Shown here in pieces: positions 48,205-61,438 of a DNA stretch of 64,000 nucleotides. A program made the translations under genes and the position numbers. The first letter of the stretch is position 1. Each line of letters starts with the position of its first letter. The stretch is from Listeria swaminathanii (lineage in GTDB: Bacteria > Bacillota > Bacilli > Lactobacillales > Listeriaceae): NCBI RefSeq assembly GCF_014229645.1, contig NZ_JAATOD010000006.1, positions 42,088 through 106,087 on the forward strand. The letters are read 5' to 3'. A model generated the notes under the pieces. That model did no database searches. It saw only the letters and a program-made list of their open reading frames with translations, and had not been told where the DNA came from.

Positions 48205-49560
48205 ATGCAAGAAAACAGAGAAGAATGGGGCTCAAAAATCGGATTTATTTTAGCATCCGCCGGGTCCGCAATAGGAATTGGTGCAATTTGGAAACTGCCT
48301 TATGTGGCTGCAACTGCAGGAGGTGGCGCATTTTTCTTATTGTTTTTAGTTTTAACTTTGCTCGTAGTGATGCCGCTTTTGATTGCAGAATTTGTGATTG
48401 GACGTGGTTCTGGTGGCGATGCGGTTCAATCATATAAAACACTCGCTCCCGGAACAAAATGGAATTTACTTGGAAAATTAGGCGTAGTTGGCGCGAGTAT
48501 TTTGTTTTCATTTTACAGCGTTGTTGGTGGTTGGATTATCACTTACTTAATTAAAACGCTCGTTGGTGGGATTGCTGGGGAAAATCAAGTGAGTTTGCTC
48601 CATGATTTCCAAGTAACGACAGCTAATCCATGGATATCTGTGGGCGCAACGATTTTCTTTATTTTACTGAATGTCATCGTTATTAGCCGCGGGGTTGTGA
48701 GTGGAATTGAAAAAATGAGCAAGTTTATGATGCCTGCCCTGTTTGTTTTGTTTATCGTTTTAATTATTCGGTCTTTGACACTTCCTGGTGCGATGGAAGG
48801 TGTCGCATTCTTCTTACGGCCCGATTTTAGTCATTTCACTGCCCAAACCGTTCTTATTACACTTGGCCAGGCATTCTTTTCACTAAGTGTGGGGATTTCA
48901 GTGATGGTGACATATAGTTCTTACTTGAATCGCTCGGTTAGCTTACCACAGTCCGCGATTTCGGTTTCACTTATGAACGTATTTGTTTCGCTTCTTGCGG
49001 GGTTAGCAATTTTCCCTGCAGCGTTTTCGTTTAATATTACGCCGGATGCGGGGCCTGGACTACTATTTGTTATTTTACCGTCGATTTTTAATCAGATGCC
49101 TTTTGGAATATTATTCTTTATTATTTTCTTGATTCTGTTTTTATTCGCCGCATTAACATCTAGCTTCTCCATGCTAGAAGCGACTGTTGCGCCTCTAATG
49201 AATGCTGGCTTGAGTCGAAAAAAAGCGAGCATTTGGATGGGGTTAGTGATTGTTTTAATGGCAATCCCAAGTGCGCTAAGTTTCGGTGTTTGGAGTGACG
49301 TTCAGATTTTCGGATTGAGCATTTTTGATGCCGCTGATTTTCTCGTATCAAATATAATTTTACCCGTCGGCGCTTTGTTTATCGCGATTTTTGTTGGTTA
49401 CCGACTACCGCGCGAATTGCTGTTAAAAGAATTCACAACGAGCAGTCATTTTGGCAAAAAGGCATTTATTATTTGGCTCTTTCTTATTAAATATATTGCT
49501 CCAATCGCGATTATCTTTGTCTTTCTTTCAGCAACAGGTTTAATCAAGTTCCTCTTTTAA
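48205..49560 (+). CDS. Neurotransmitter:sodium symporter (SNF/NSS) family transporter
   Basis: 451 residues with about eleven membrane helices. The N-terminal WGSKIGFILASAGSAIGIGAIWKLPY carries the NSS unwound TM1 sodium site (single blocks quoted only in part in the family signature). Bacterial relatives (LeuT, TnaT, MhsT) import amino acids with Na+; the substrate here is unknown. Single plus-strand gene between two minus-strand units, with its own promoter and a bidirectional terminator. Confidence 0.92.
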   Translation: MQENREEWGSKIGFILASAGSAIGIGAIWKLPYVAATAGGGAFFLLFLVLTLLVVMPLLIAEFVIGRGSGGDAVQSYKTLAPGTKWNLLGKLGVVGASILFSFYSVVGGWIITYLIKTLVGGIAGENQVSLLHDFQVTTANPWISVGATIFFILLNVIVISRGVVSGIEKMSKFMMPALFVLFIVLIIRSLTLPGAMEGVAFFLRPDFSHFTAQTVLITLGQAFFSLSVGISVMVTYSSYLNRSVSLPQSAISVSLMNVFVSLLAGLAIFPAAFSFNITPDAGPGLLFVILPSIFNQMPFGILFFIIFLILFLFAALTSSFSMLEATVAPLMNAGLSRKKASIWMGLVIVLMAIPSALSFGVWSDVQIFGLSIFDAADFLVSNIILPVGALFIAIFVGYRLPRELLLKEFTTSSHFGKKAFIIWLFLIKYIAPIAIIFVFLSATGLIKFLF

Positions 49561-49562
49561 CG

Positions 49563-49602
49563 AAAAAAGCAATTCGCTTAAAATTTAGCGAATTGCTTTT
49601 TT
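49563..49602. terminator. Bidirectional terminator after the sodium-dependent transporter
   Basis: AAAAGCAATTCGCT(T)AAA pairs with TTTAGCGAATTGCTTTT; A and T runs on either side serve both convergent genes. Confidence 0.9.
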
Positions 49603-49856
49603 TATATTGCCATCAAGACAATGCTTGTTACACAAATCAAAATTCCACTGAGACCAATTGCCGTACCAATCGCCCGTTTTTCTTTTACGTTTACTAGTGT
49701 CGTGAAAATAAAACAAATGATAAAGACCCAGTGCCAAAGTAAAGAAAAATCAAGCCCGGTGCCAGTGGAAATCATATTAATCACAAAGTAAAGAACTGCA
49801 AGCGCAAGAATAGAAATGATCACAATCTGATAGGTTTTACTATTAAATTTTTTCAT
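49602..49856 (-). CDS. Small three-helix membrane protein, unknown function
   Basis: 84 residues, almost all hydrophobic, with about three membrane helices and a short basic loop (VNVKEKRAIGTAIG). No family function recognised. It starts 18 bp after the YerC-like gene and shares its strand and terminator. Confidence 0.75.
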   Translation of the reverse strand: MKKFNSKTYQIVIISILALAVLYFVINMISTGTGLDFSLLWHWVFIICFIFTTLVNVKEKRAIGTAIGLSGILICVTSIVLMAI

Positions 49857-49874
49857 CTTCTATCCCTACCAATC

Positions 49875-50171
49875 TTATTCTGGCTTTGTCATTCTTGAAA
49901 ATACAACATCATACATATCATTGCCATAATGAAGTGAACGTTTTACACGTGAAATGGTTGCTGTACTTGCACCAGTTTCTGATTCAATCACATTATATGT
50001 TTTTCCATCATGAAGCATTTTTGCTACTTGGAAACGTTGAGCCATGGACTGTATTTCATTCACTGTACATACATCATCAAAAAAAGCATAACATTCTTCT
50101 AAATTCTCGAGCGTCAAAATCCCTTGGAAGAATTCATCCAATCCTTGTCCACGCAACTTCTCTATTTGCAT
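49875..50171 (-). CDS. YerC/TrpR-like DNA-binding protein
   Basis: 98 residues from ATG 50171 (MQIEKLRGQG), 7 bases after GGAGGT; an in-frame ATG at 50210 lacks an RBS. TrpR/YerC-YecD fold with HTH YNVIESETGASTATISRVKR. In B. subtilis yerC sits next to pcrB; here it is ~2 kb away on the same strand. Regulatory target unknown. Confidence 0.9.
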   Translation of the reverse strand: MQIEKLRGQGLDEFFQGILTLENLEECYAFFDDVCTVNEIQSMAQRFQVAKMLHDGKTYNVIESETGASTATISRVKRSLHYGNDMYDVVFSRMTKPE

Positions 50172-50261
50172 ATCTTTACCTCCAAATAATCTCATATATC
50201 CTACTTTCATATTTTAACGTACCAACGCGTAAAACACAAACGTTTCTCTTCACTAAATGAA

Positions 50262-50309
50262 CAAAAAAAGTACCATCTCCGCATTTTATCCAGAGATAGT
50301 ACTTTTTTA
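50262..50309 (-). terminator. pur operon terminator
   Basis: Minus-strand AAGTACTATCTCTGG ... GAGATGGTACTT stem followed by seven T, right after the purD stop. Confidence 0.9.
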
Positions 50310-51572
50310 TTATTCCGCTTTCGTACCAATATCGATTCGATAAAAGAAGTTCGGATTATCTAGTTTTTGCATTTCTGGGTAAAGTAACGTGCGCGCGTCA
50401 CTCATCGTTTCTGCCTCTTTTGCGAGTAATAAAACGCGCCCGCCATTTGAGATGAATTCGCCTGTTTCATCTTGTTTTGTTCCAGCATGATAAATCGCCA
50501 CATCTTCTGCAATATCATCCAAGCCAGTTAGCTTATTTCCTTTATCATAATGCTCTGGATAACCTGCGCTCGCTAATACAACACCAAGCGTAATCCCCGC
50601 TTTTTTAAAACGGACATCTGGTTTTTCGTTATTAAGTAAAGCTGCAATCAAGGCTGCAAAATCACTTTCTAAACGAGGCAACACAACCTGCGTTTCTGGA
50701 TCGCCAAATCGGGCATTAAATTCAATTACTTTTGGTCCATCTTCTGTTAAAATAAGGCCTGCGTAAAGAATACCTCGGAAGTATCGACCTTCTTGTACCA
50801 TCCCTTTTGCAGCCGGGATAAGAATTTTTTCAACCGCTTCTTCTACTGCTGTATCTGCAATATGAGGTACTGGTGAATAAGCGCCCATTCCGCCCGTATT
50901 TGGTCCTTTATCGCCTTCGTAAGCACGTTTATGATCTTGCGCAATTGCCATTGGATAAACTTCTTCCCCATTTACAAAAGCCATCAGTGAAAACTCTTCT
51001 CCCGCCAAGAAGTCCTCGATAACGACTTTAAGAGAAGCGTCACCGAATTTTTCTTCGAGTAGCATATCTTTTAACGCAAGAACTGCTTCTTCCATTTCTA
51101 GCGCAACTGTGACCCCTTTTCCAGCAGCAAGTCCATCTGCTTTGATAACAATTGGCACATCGCGTTCATCCAAATATGCTTTGGCTTCCGCGTAATCAGT
51201 GAACGTTTTTGATGCCGCAGTTGGAATAGCATATTTCTCCATAAATTGTTTCGCGAAATCTTTGCTACCTTCAATTAATGCTGCGTTTGCTTTTGGTCCG
51301 AAAGCCTTGATTCCCGCTTCTTCCAAAGCATCAACAACACCTTCCAAAAGCGGCACTTCTGGCCCAACAATCACAAAGTCGATGTCTGCTTTTTTAGCAA
51401 AATCAATTAAACCAGCTTTATCCGTTTCAGAAATAGCAACTAACTTAATACCATCTAAACTCATTCCGTCGTTTCCCGGGGCGCAGTAAACTTGTTCGAC
51501 ATTGTTTGACTCTCTTAATTTTTTACTAATGGCATGTTCTCTACCACCGCTACCAACTACTAATAAGTTCAT
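50310..51572 (-). CDS. purD: Phosphoribosylamine-glycine ligase (GAR synthetase)
   Basis: 420 residues; step 2 of IMP synthesis. ATP-grasp fold with N-terminal VVGSGGREHAI, the FGPKANAALIEGSKDFAK region and DHKRAYEGDKGPNTGGMGAYSP split over the metal/ATP site. Last gene of the pur operon, 27 bp after purH. Confidence 0.97.
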   Translation of the reverse strand: MNLLVVGSGGREHAISKKLRESNNVEQVYCAPGNDGMSLDGIKLVAISETDKAGLIDFAKKADIDFVIVGPEVPLLEGVVDALEEAGIKAFGPKANAALIEGSKDFAKQFMEKYAIPTAASKTFTDYAEAKAYLDERDVPIVIKADGLAAGKGVTVALEMEEAVLALKDMLLEEKFGDASLKVVIEDFLAGEEFSLMAFVNGEEVYPMAIAQDHKRAYEGDKGPNTGGMGAYSPVPHIADTAVEEAVEKILIPAAKGMVQEGRYFRGILYAGLILTEDGPKVIEFNARFGDPETQVVLPRLESDFAALIAALLNNEKPDVRFKKAGITLGVVLASAGYPEHYDKGNKLTGLDDIAEDVAIYHAGTKQDETGEFISNGGRVLLLAKEAETMSDARTLLYPEMQKLDNPNFFYRIDIGTKAE

Positions 51573-51599
51573 TTATTTACACGTCCTTTTATATGAGGA

Positions 51600-53129
51600 T
51601 TAATGTTTGAAGTGTCGTACATGCGTTAGAACCATCGAAATACCATATTTATCTGCCATTGCAATCGATTCTTTGTCTTTGATCGAGCCACCCGGTTGAA
51701 TAATCGCCGTAATGCCCGCTTTTGCAGCCGCTTCGACCGTATCATCCATTGGGAAAAAGGCATCTGATGCAAGTACCGCACCTTTCGCTTTTTCGCCTGC
51801 TTGATCTAGTGCAATCATAGCCGAACCAATACGATTCATTTGTCCAGCGCCAATTCCAAGTGTTTGTTTATCCGAACCAACCACAATCGCATTGGATTTC
51901 ACATGTTTCACAATTTTCCACTGCGCAAGTAAAGCTTTCATTTCGGCTTCAGTTGGTTGTTTTGCTGTCACTACTTCATAGCTAGCTGTATCTTCTACGA
52001 GAGAATCGCTCGCTTGAATCAGTAACCCGCCGTTAACCGATGTTTTCTCGAAACCTTCCACCGAGCCAGCAAACGGAACGGTTAACAAACGAATATTTTT
52101 CTTTTTCGCTAAAATGGCAAAAGCTTCTTCGGAAAAACTTGGCGCAATGATAATCTCTAAGAAAATTTTGCTCATATGTTCCGCCGTGTTCGCGTCAACT
52201 TCTTTATTTAAAGCAACAATACCGCCAAAAATGGACGTTTCATCTGCTTCATAGGCTTTCAAATAAGCTTCTTCTATATTTTCGCCAACACCAACACCAC
52301 ACGGATTCATATGTTTCACGGCAACGGCAACTGGTTCTGTAAACTCACTGGCAATTTTCAGTGCCGCATCTGCATCGCGAATGTTGTTGTAGGATAACTC
52401 TTTACCATGGAGCTGTTTAGCAGCACTAATCGAGTTTTCCACGGCACGTGGTTCTGTATAAAAAGCTGCATCTTGATGAGGATTCTCACCGTAACGCAAG
52501 ACTTGTTTTCGATTGTAAGTAAACGTCACTTTTTCTGGGAAAGCTTCTCCAGTAATGTCCGTTAAGTATTCAGCGATTAAAGCATCATAGGCCGCTGTGT
52601 GCCGAAATACTTTTGCTGCAAGGCGCTGTCTCGTTTCAAAAGTGGTAGCCCCGTGCTCTTTTAACTCTGTCAAAACGGTATCATAGTCTGCTGTATCGAC
52701 AACAACAGTTACCGCCGCGTAATTTTTCGCAGCCGAACGCAACATCGAAGGTCCGCCAATATCAATATTTTCAATCGCTTCTTCTAAAGTAACACCCGGT
52801 TTTTGAATCGTTTCTTGGAAAGGATATAAATTAACGATTACTAAATCAATCGGCTTGATATCATGTGCCGCAATAGCTTCCATATGTTCGGCTGTATCAC
52901 GTCTCGCAAGCAATCCACCATGAATCGCTGGATGAAGAGTTTTCACTCGGCCATCAAGCATTTCGGGAAATTCTGTTACTGCCTCAATTCCCGTCACTGG
53001 TACGCCCGCTTGTTCAAATGCCGCTTTTGTTCCACCAGTTGAAATAATTTCTACACCAAGTTCTACTAATTGTTCTGCAAATGGCACGATGCCGTTTTTA
53101 TCTGACACACTAATAAGCGCTCTTTTCAT
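51600..53129 (-). CDS. purH: Bifunctional AICAR transformylase/IMP cyclohydrolase
   Basis: 509 residues; last two steps to IMP. N-terminal cyclohydrolase (MGS-like) domain with [10 protein letters not shown] and GGLLARRD; C-terminal transformylase with KHMNPCGVG (catalytic Lys-His) and [10 protein letters not shown]. Starts 5 bp after the purN stop. Confidence 0.97.
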   Translation of the reverse strand: MKRALISVSDKNGIVPFAEQLVELGVEIISTGGTKAAFEQAGVPVTGIEAVTEFPEMLDGRVKTLHPAIHGGLLARRDTAEHMEAIAAHDIKPIDLVIVNLYPFQETIQKPGVTLEEAIENIDIGGPSMLRSAAKNYAAVTVVVDTADYDTVLTELKEHGATTFETRQRLAAKVFRHTAAYDALIAEYLTDITGEAFPEKVTFTYNRKQVLRYGENPHQDAAFYTEPRAVENSISAAKQLHGKELSYNNIRDADAALKIASEFTEPVAVAVKHMNPCGVGVGENIEEAYLKAYEADETSIFGGIVALNKEVDANTAEHMSKIFLEIIIAPSFSEEAFAILAKKKNIRLLTVPFAGSVEGFEKTSVNGGLLIQASDSLVEDTASYEVVTAKQPTEAEMKALLAQWKIVKHVKSNAIVVGSDKQTLGIGAGQMNRIGSAMIALDQAGEKAKGAVLASDAFFPMDDTVEAAAKAGITAIIQPGGSIKDKESIAMADKYGISMVLTHVRHFKH

Positions 53130-53134
53130 GATAA

Positions 53135-54762
<1,628 letters not shown>

Positions 54763-54765
54763 TCA

Positions 54766-56193
54766 TTATTTTTCTGCTTCTAAGCTCGCTAAATATTCCG
54801 CTTCATAATCGTATAAAGGGGTTGGATAATCACCGTTAAAATAAGCCATACAAAGTCCCCCGTAAGGTTCGTTCGGATAAGGTCTACCAATCGAATCCAC
54901 CAAGCCTTCTTCACTCAAATACTCTAAAGAATCAGCGCCAATAATCCGGCAAATTTCATCGACAGAATAATTAGATGCGATTAATTCATTTCGCGTTTGA
55001 ATATCGATACCATAAAAACAAGGGTACGCAAGGGGTGGTGAAGCAATTCTCACATGAACTTCCGCTGCTCCCGCTTCCCGCAAAAGTTGCACAATCCGTT
55101 TACTCGTCGTCCCGCGCACAATCGAATCATCAATCATCACAACTCGTTTACCTTCCACAACACCGCGCACCGCTGAAAGCTTCATCCTAACCCCTTGCTC
55201 TCTGAGTTCTTGCGATGGTTGGATAAAGGTTCTTGCCACATATCTATTTTTGATGAGGCCAAGCTCGTATGGAAGTCCAGCTTCTTCCGCATAACCAATC
55301 GCCGCAGAAATACTTGAATCTGGCACACCTGTAACAACATCGGCGTCAATAAATGCTTCTTTCGCCAGCCTTTTCCCAGAACGTTTTCTAGCTGAGTGAA
55401 CATTAATCCCAGCAATATTAGAGTCTGGTCGAGCAAAATAAATATACTCCATACTACAAATCGAATGCTTCACATTTTCCGTAAATTTTTCAATTCGAAG
55501 TCCGTCATTATTAATAATAATCAGTTCGCCTGGTTCCACATCACGGACAAATTCAGCGCCAACCGTTTCAAAAGCACACGTTTCCGAAGCAACTACGTAA
55601 GAATCACCAATCCGACCAATCGAAAGTGGTCTAAAGCCATTCGGATCAAGCGCCGCGTACATCGTATCTTCCGTCAAAAGCATATACGCAAAGCCACCTT
55701 TGACCTTGTTTAAAGCTACTTTTAAATCTTCTACAAAGTCGCCCGTATGGCTACGTTTAATTAAATGCGCCAATACTTCCGTGTCCGAACTCGTTTGAAA
55801 AATAGCGCCTTCTTCTTCTAATTCACGGCGTAAACTTTTCGCATTCACTAAATTACCGTTATGCGCAAGTGCTAAAGAAGAACTATGAAAGTGAAATAAA
55901 AATGGTTGTACATTTCCTAAGTTTTTTTGACCAGCTGTCGCATAACGAACGTGGCCAATTGCTGCCTTACCTTTTAAATCGTCTAGTTCACCATGTTTAA
56001 ATACGTCTGCTAAAAGCCCTAGATTCCGGTGTCCCTTTAGCGTTTCTCCGTCTGTTGAAACAATTCCGGCTCCTTCTTGACCGCGATGTTGTAAACTATG
56101 CAACCCATAATAGGTGATTTCTGCTGCATTAGGATGATTCCAAATACCAAAAATACCACATTCTTCATTAAGTCCTTTTACTTCAGCAAGCAT
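54766..56193 (-). CDS. purF: Amidophosphoribosyltransferase
   Basis: 475 residues from ATG 56193; first committed step. Short propeptide [10 protein letters not shown] is removed to expose Cys11 (CGIFG). Class II glutaminase domain, then a PRPP loop [14 protein letters not shown]. Cys residues in SICSMEY, YPCFYG and GLCMAYF fit the B. subtilis 4Fe-4S type. The start lies inside purL (16-bp overlap), so translation is coupled. Confidence 0.96.
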   Translation of the reverse strand: MLAEVKGLNEECGIFGIWNHPNAAEITYYGLHSLQHRGQEGAGIVSTDGETLKGHRNLGLLADVFKHGELDDLKGKAAIGHVRYATAGQKNLGNVQPFLFHFHSSSLALAHNGNLVNAKSLRRELEEEGAIFQTSSDTEVLAHLIKRSHTGDFVEDLKVALNKVKGGFAYMLLTEDTMYAALDPNGFRPLSIGRIGDSYVVASETCAFETVGAEFVRDVEPGELIIINNDGLRIEKFTENVKHSICSMEYIYFARPDSNIAGINVHSARKRSGKRLAKEAFIDADVVTGVPDSSISAAIGYAEEAGLPYELGLIKNRYVARTFIQPSQELREQGVRMKLSAVRGVVEGKRVVMIDDSIVRGTTSKRIVQLLREAGAAEVHVRIASPPLAYPCFYGIDIQTRNELIASNYSVDEICRIIGADSLEYLSEEGLVDSIGRPYPNEPYGGLCMAYFNGDYPTPLYDYEAEYLASLEAEK

Positions 56194-58397
56194 GGAATAG
56201 CCCCTTCCCAAATGGATCGTAATTCCGTTGTTTTCGCCGTTACTATTTCTTCTTTATGTTTCACACGAATCGAGTCATCCGCTGTTACTACGCCAAGTCG
56301 ATATACTTTTTCTAATTCCATTAATTGCGCAAAAGCTGCTTCATTTTCCGGTTTTACCGATACTAAGAAACGCGATTGTGATTCACTGAAAAGCTGATTT
56401 AAAGCAAACGGTACTTCAACATCTGCACCAAGACCTGCTTTAAACGTCGCTTCCGCAAGTGCGACTCCAAATCCACCTTCTGCCAAATCATGACTAGAAG
56501 CAACTAAACCTTCACGAATCGCTGTTAGCAGTAATTGTTGGTATTTTTTCTCTGTCGCCAAATCTAATCCTGGAGCTCGCCCGCTAATTTTCCCTTGTTG
56601 CATTTTTTGCAATTCCGAGCCACTATATTCGGCTTTTGTTTCACCAATCAAGAAAATCACATCGCCACTATTTTTAAAATCTTGTGTCGTGATATGCGCC
56701 AAATCTTCTACTAAACCAACCATCCCAATGACAGGCGTTGGATAAATCCCAGTTCCATCTGTTTCATTATAAAGCGACACATTTCCAGAAATGACAGGCG
56801 TATCAAGTTCTAAACAAGCTGCACTAATACCATCTGCCGCTTTTTCAATTTCCCAAAAGATTTCTGGTTTTTCTGGATTACCAAAATTGAGTCCATCTGT
56901 TATCGCCAGTGGTTTCCCGCCAGAACAAACGATATTGCGCGCCGCTTCCGCAACCGCTATCGCTCCGCCCACTTCTGGATCAAGATACAAATAGCGCGAG
57001 TTACAATCTGTCGTCATCGCAATCGCTTTCTCCGTTCCGCGCACACGCACAATCGCCGCATCCGAACCAGGTACAACCGCTGTATCCGTCCGTACTTGGT
57101 AATCATATTGCTCATAAATATGTCGTTTACTCGCAATCGTTGGCTGAGCAAGTAATTCCTTCCACACTTCCACCACATCATCAATAACTGGCACAAATGC
57201 TTCTTCTTCCTTGAATGCTTGATAACGAGCTGGCTCTTTCGAAGGTTTATGATAAACCGGCGCATCTTCTGCAAGCGCGTCAACAGGAACGTTCGCAACC
57301 ACTTCACCGTGATGAATAATTTTGTACATTTTATCATCAGTTACTTTACCAATGACAACAGCCTCTAAGCCATAACGTTCAAATAGTGCTTGGATTTCCT
57401 CCACATGCCCTTTTTCCACGCATAGCAGCATCCGTTCTTGGGATTCAGAAAGTAACATTTCATATGGCGTCATATTTAGTTCTCGTTGCGGTACATCGTC
57501 CATAATTAATTCCAAACCAGCGCCAGCTTTTGACGCCATTTCCGAACTCGAGCTAACGAGCCCAGCCGCTCCCATATCTTGAATTCCTACTAAAATATCC
57601 GAATGATCACGAATTACATCTAAGCAAGCCTCAAGCAACAATTTCTCCATAAAAGGATCGCCCACTTGCACGGCAGAACGTTGTTGTTCGCCTTCTTCAC
57701 TAAACTCAACAGAAGCAAAAGTGGCACCATGAATCCCGTCACGACCAGTTTTAGCACCCACATACATAACAGGGTTATCAATTCCTTTTGCTTGTCCTTT
57801 TTGAATATCTTTCGCTTCAATTAATCCAACACACATCGCATTGACTAACGGATTTTTCGTATAGCAAGGGTCAAATTGGATTTCGCCACCAACCGTTGGA
57901 ATCCCAATCGAATTACCATAGCCAGCAATACCAGCAACCACTTCACTCACCAAATATTTCGCATGAGGCGTATCTAACTCACCAAAACGAAGCGAGTTAA
58001 GCATCGCAATCGGTCTAGCACCCATCGAAAACACATCGCGAATAATTCCGCCAACCCCAGTTGCCGCTCCTTGATAAGGCTCTACATAAGATGGATGATT
58101 ATGACTTTCCACTTTAAAAGCAACACCTAAACCATCGCCAATGTCGACAATCCCAGCACCCTCACCCGGACCTTGCAACACTTGTTTTCCCTCTGTCGGG
58201 AATTTCCGAAGTACTGGTTTAGAATTTTTATAACTACAGTGTTCGGACCACATAACGGAGAAAAGTCCTGTTTCTGTATAATTAGGTTCACGTCCAAGAA
58301 TAGAACAAACAAGCTCATATTCACTATCCGTTAAACCCATTTCTTGATAAATCTTTTGTTCTTTAATTTCTTTTGTCGTTGGCTCCATGTTAGGCAT
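56178..58397 (-). CDS. purL: FGAM synthetase subunit PurL (small type)
   Basis: 739 residues; the Bacillus-type synthetase lacking the glutaminase domain, which is supplied by PurQ, with PurS as bridge. [38 protein letters not shown] and two AIRS-like halves are visible. Its ATG overlaps the purQ stop by 8 bp. Confidence 0.97.
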   Translation of the reverse strand: MPNMEPTTKEIKEQKIYQEMGLTDSEYELVCSILGREPNYTETGLFSVMWSEHCSYKNSKPVLRKFPTEGKQVLQGPGEGAGIVDIGDGLGVAFKVESHNHPSYVEPYQGAATGVGGIIRDVFSMGARPIAMLNSLRFGELDTPHAKYLVSEVVAGIAGYGNSIGIPTVGGEIQFDPCYTKNPLVNAMCVGLIEAKDIQKGQAKGIDNPVMYVGAKTGRDGIHGATFASVEFSEEGEQQRSAVQVGDPFMEKLLLEACLDVIRDHSDILVGIQDMGAAGLVSSSSEMASKAGAGLELIMDDVPQRELNMTPYEMLLSESQERMLLCVEKGHVEEIQALFERYGLEAVVIGKVTDDKMYKIIHHGEVVANVPVDALAEDAPVYHKPSKEPARYQAFKEEEAFVPVIDDVVEVWKELLAQPTIASKRHIYEQYDYQVRTDTAVVPGSDAAIVRVRGTEKAIAMTTDCNSRYLYLDPEVGGAIAVAEAARNIVCSGGKPLAITDGLNFGNPEKPEIFWEIEKAADGISAACLELDTPVISGNVSLYNETDGTGIYPTPVIGMVGLVEDLAHITTQDFKNSGDVIFLIGETKAEYSGSELQKMQQGKISGRAPGLDLATEKKYQQLLLTAIREGLVASSHDLAEGGFGVALAEATFKAGLGADVEVPFALNQLFSESQSRFLVSVKPENEAAFAQLMELEKVYRLGVVTADDSIRVKHKEEIVTAKTTELRSIWEGAIPCLLK

Positions 58398-59073
58398 TTA
58401 CTTGTTCCTCCTTCCAAGCATTTACAATGGACTCGAAAAGTCTTAAACCATCTGTCCCACCAATAATTTCTTCTACTGCGCGTTCCGGATGCGGCATCAT
58501 ACCAAGTACATTTCCACGTTCATTTACAATACCAGCAATATCCGCGCGACTTCCATTTGGATTTACACTATCATATGTAAAAACAATTTGATTCTTTTCT
58601 TTTAAGTTCAACAACGTTTCGTCATCACAGTAATAATTACCTTCCCCGTGAGCGACTGGAACTTGAATAATTTCGCCTTCATCATAAAGTCCAGTAAACA
58701 TCGTATCCGCATTCGCCACCCGAAGCGGCACCGTTTTACAAATAAAATGCAAATTATTATTTCTAATTAAAGCACCTGGAAGCAAACCAATTTCCGTTAA
58801 AATCTGGAAGCCGTTACACACACCAAGCACTGGTTTTCCCATTTCAGCAAAGCGCAAAACTTCTGGCATAATACTTGAAAATTTTGCAATCGCACCAGTT
58901 CGCAAGTAATCCCCGTAAGAAAATCCACCTGGAAGTAATACTGCGTCAAAGCCTGCAAGACTTGTTTCCGCATGCCATACATATTCCGCCTCCTCGCCAA
59001 GAGAATCGCGAATCGCATGTAGCATATCAAGATCACAATTAGAACCTGGGAACTGAATGACAGCAAATTTCAT
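58390..59073 (-). CDS. purQ: FGAM synthetase glutaminase subunit
   Basis: 227-residue class I amidotransferase delivering ammonia to PurL. Nucleophile Cys in [11 protein letters not shown]; His/Glu in MMPHPERA. Three bp after purS. Confidence 0.97.
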   Translation of the reverse strand: MKFAVIQFPGSNCDLDMLHAIRDSLGEEAEYVWHAETSLAGFDAVLLPGGFSYGDYLRTGAIAKFSSIMPEVLRFAEMGKPVLGVCNGFQILTEIGLLPGALIRNNNLHFICKTVPLRVANADTMFTGLYDEGEIIQVPVAHGEGNYYCDDETLLNLKEKNQIVFTYDSVNPNGSRADIAGIVNERGNVLGMMPHPERAVEEIIGGTDGLRLFESIVNAWKEEQVNA

Positions 59074-59076
59074 CGT

Positions 59077-59322
59077 TTACGCCTCCTCAATTTCATATCG
59101 GTAATCTTCCATCACCGGATTTGTTAACAGTTTATCGCACATTTCATTTAATACTTCATGAATATCTCTAGCTGATTTCGCTACTTTAAGCTCCATAAAT
59201 TTACCAATACGAACATCTTCTACTTCTTCGTAACCCATGCTTTTCGCTGCATCTTTTACCGCAACCCCTTGTGGATCTAATACGCTTTTCTTTAAAGTGA
59301 CATAAACTTTGACATTATACAT
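59077..59322 (-). CDS. purS: FGAM synthetase subunit PurS
   Basis: 81-residue structural subunit that docks PurQ on PurL. YNVKVYVTLKKSVLDPQG is the family N-terminus. Between purC and purQ as in B. subtilis. Confidence 0.96.
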   Translation of the reverse strand: MYNVKVYVTLKKSVLDPQGVAVKDAAKSMGYEEVEDVRIGKFMELKVAKSARDIHEVLNEMCDKLLTNPVMEDYRYEIEEA

Positions 59323-59333
59323 TTTGTGACCTC

Positions 59334-60047
59334 CTAGTTTTGAACTTGCTTTAATCTATTCAATACTTCTGTATACACATCTGTTAAATTGCCAATATTC
59401 CGACGAAAGACATCCTTATCGAGCTTCTGATTTGTTTCTTTGTCCCAAAGTCTGCATGTATCTGGAGAAATTTCATCCGCCAGCAAAATCTGACCAGCCG
59501 CATCACGACCAAATTCTAATTTAAAATCAATCAGCGTAATATTCATTTGATTAAATAATTTTTGCAATACTTCATTAATCGAACGAGCCGCATCACGAAT
59601 CTTTTCCATCTCACTTGTTGTCGCAATATCTAAATAAAGCACGTGGTCATCATTAATAAACGGATCATCTAACGCATCGTCTTTATAATAAAATTCCACA
59701 ATCTCACGCGGAATTACCTCGCCCTCCTCTTTTCCAAGGCGTTTCGCAAGACTCCCAGCCATCACATTCCGAACAACCACTTCAAGCGGAATAATCGCCA
59801 CTTCTTTAACCAATTGTTCTGTTTCCGAAATCGCCCGAATAAAATGACTCGAAATTCCTTCTTCCGCCAAACGAGAAAAAATAAGCGATGTAATTTGGTT
59901 ATTAAGCTCACCTTTACCCGCAAAAAATTCTTTTCGCACGCCATTTAGCGCAGTCGCATCATCTTTATAAGCGACACGAAGGACCCCATTTTCTTCTGTT
60001 TTAAAAAGTCGTTTTGCCTTCCCTTCATAAACCAGTTCATTAGTCAC
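59334..60047 (-). CDS. purC: SAICAR synthetase
   Basis: 237 residues; joins CAIR and aspartate. YEGKAKRLF at the N-terminus, IPLEVVVRN and DFKLEFG signatures. GTG start at 60047, ~10 bases after AAGGAG. An 11-12 bp hairpin separates it from purB. Confidence 0.97.
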   Translation of the reverse strand: MTNELVYEGKAKRLFKTEENGVLRVAYKDDATALNGVRKEFFAGKGELNNQITSLIFSRLAEEGISSHFIRAISETEQLVKEVAIIPLEVVVRNVMAGSLAKRLGKEEGEVIPREIVEFYYKDDALDDPFINDDHVLYLDIATTSEMEKIRDAARSINEVLQKLFNQMNITLIDFKLEFGRDAAGQILLADEISPDTCRLWDKETNQKLDKDVFRRNIGNLTDVYTEVLNRLKQVQN

Positions 60048-60073
60048 AATAATTTATCTCCTTATAAAGTACT

Positions 60074-60108
60074 TAACCTCTTTGAAAAAATAAATATCAA
60101 AGAGGTTA
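60074..60108 (-). other. Intercistronic hairpin between purB and purC
   Basis: TAACCTCTTTGA pairs with TCAAAGAGGTTA (12 bp) around an 11-base A/T loop. There is no T run after the stem on the minus strand, so it is more likely an mRNA stability or processing element than a terminator. Confidence 0.6.
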
Positions 60109-60127
60109 GGTTGTATTCTGCCCGTAA

Positions 60128-61420
60128 TTATAATCCTAAACGATCAAAAATTAAGTCGACATTCTTCAGGTGATAGTTGTAATCAAAGCAATCTGCAATT
60201 TCTTCTGCAGACAGGTTTTCAGTAATTGTTTCATCTTGTTCTACTAATTCACGGAATGGCACTTGGTTTTCCCAAGCTTCCATCGCTCTTGGTTGCACGA
60301 CATCATATGCCGCCTCACGAGCTAAACCTTTATCAATGAGCGCAAGTAACACACGCTGTGAATAAATTAGTCCAAGCGTTCTGTCCATATTGCGTTTCAT
60401 ATTCTCCGGGAATACCGTCAAGTTTTTCACAATATTACCAAAACGATTTAAAATATAATCAAGTAAAATAGTGGAATCTGGTAAAATAATCCGTTCCGCG
60501 GAGCTATGAGAAATATCACGCTCATGCCAAAGTGGTACATTTTCATAAGCTGTAACCATGTGGCCGCGAATAACACGTGCAAGTCCAGTGACATTTTCAG
60601 AACCAATCGGATTACGTTTGTGCGGCATTGCCGAAGAACCTTTTTGTCCTTTTGCAAAGAATTCTTCCACTTCACGTACTTCACTTTTTTGTAATGCGCG
60701 TACTTCTACCGCAAATTTTTCTACAGAAGTTGCAATAAGCGCAAGTGTCGCAAGGTATTCCGCATGACGGTCCCGTTGCAATGTTTGCGTAGAAATCGGC
60801 GCTGGAGTTGTCCCTAATTTTTCACATACATAGGCTTCCACAAAAGGATCAATGTTCGCATAAGTTCCAACCGCACCAGAAATTTTCCCGAATTCCACAC
60901 CGTCAGCCGCAAAATTAAAGCGTACTAAGTTACGTTTCATTTCCTCATACCATAAAGCCAATTTCAGACCAAATGTAGTAGGCTCCGCATGAACACCGTG
61001 CGTACGTCCCATTGTTACCGTATATTTATGCTCTTTCGCTTTTTCACCAATAATCGCAATGAAATTCTCTAAATCTTTCCGTAAAATCTCATTCGCTTGT
61101 TTAAGTAAATAAGAATTCGCTGTATCCACTACGTCTGTTGAAGTTAGGCCATAATGAACCCATTTACGTTCCGCACCAAGCGACTCAGAAACCGAACGAG
61201 TAAACGCCACAACGTCATGTCTTGTTTCTAATTCAATTTCATGAATACGGTCCACATCAAACTTCGCATTAGCACGAATTTTCGCAACATCCTCTTTAGG
61301 AATATCACCAAGCTCTGCCCACGCTTCACAAGCCAAAATCTCCACTTCTAGCCAAGCCTGATAACGGTTTTGTTCTGTCCAAATATTGCCCATTTCTTTA
61401 CGCGTATAACGTTCTAACAT
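60128..61420 (-). CDS. purB: Adenylosuccinate lyase
   Basis: 430 residues; cleaves SAICAR and adenylosuccinate, so serves both IMP and AMP synthesis. Signature [17 protein letters not shown] with catalytic Ser; [15 protein letters not shown] holds the general acid His. Confidence 0.97.
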   Translation of the reverse strand: MLERYTRKEMGNIWTEQNRYQAWLEVEILACEAWAELGDIPKEDVAKIRANAKFDVDRIHEIELETRHDVVAFTRSVSESLGAERKWVHYGLTSTDVVDTANSYLLKQANEILRKDLENFIAIIGEKAKEHKYTVTMGRTHGVHAEPTTFGLKLALWYEEMKRNLVRFNFAADGVEFGKISGAVGTYANIDPFVEAYVCEKLGTTPAPISTQTLQRDRHAEYLATLALIATSVEKFAVEVRALQKSEVREVEEFFAKGQKGSSAMPHKRNPIGSENVTGLARVIRGHMVTAYENVPLWHERDISHSSAERIILPDSTILLDYILNRFGNIVKNLTVFPENMKRNMDRTLGLIYSQRVLLALIDKGLAREAAYDVVQPRAMEAWENQVPFRELVEQDETITENLSAEEIADCFDYNYHLKNVDLIFDRLGL

Positions 61421-61438
61421 CCTTTTAAATTCCTCCAG

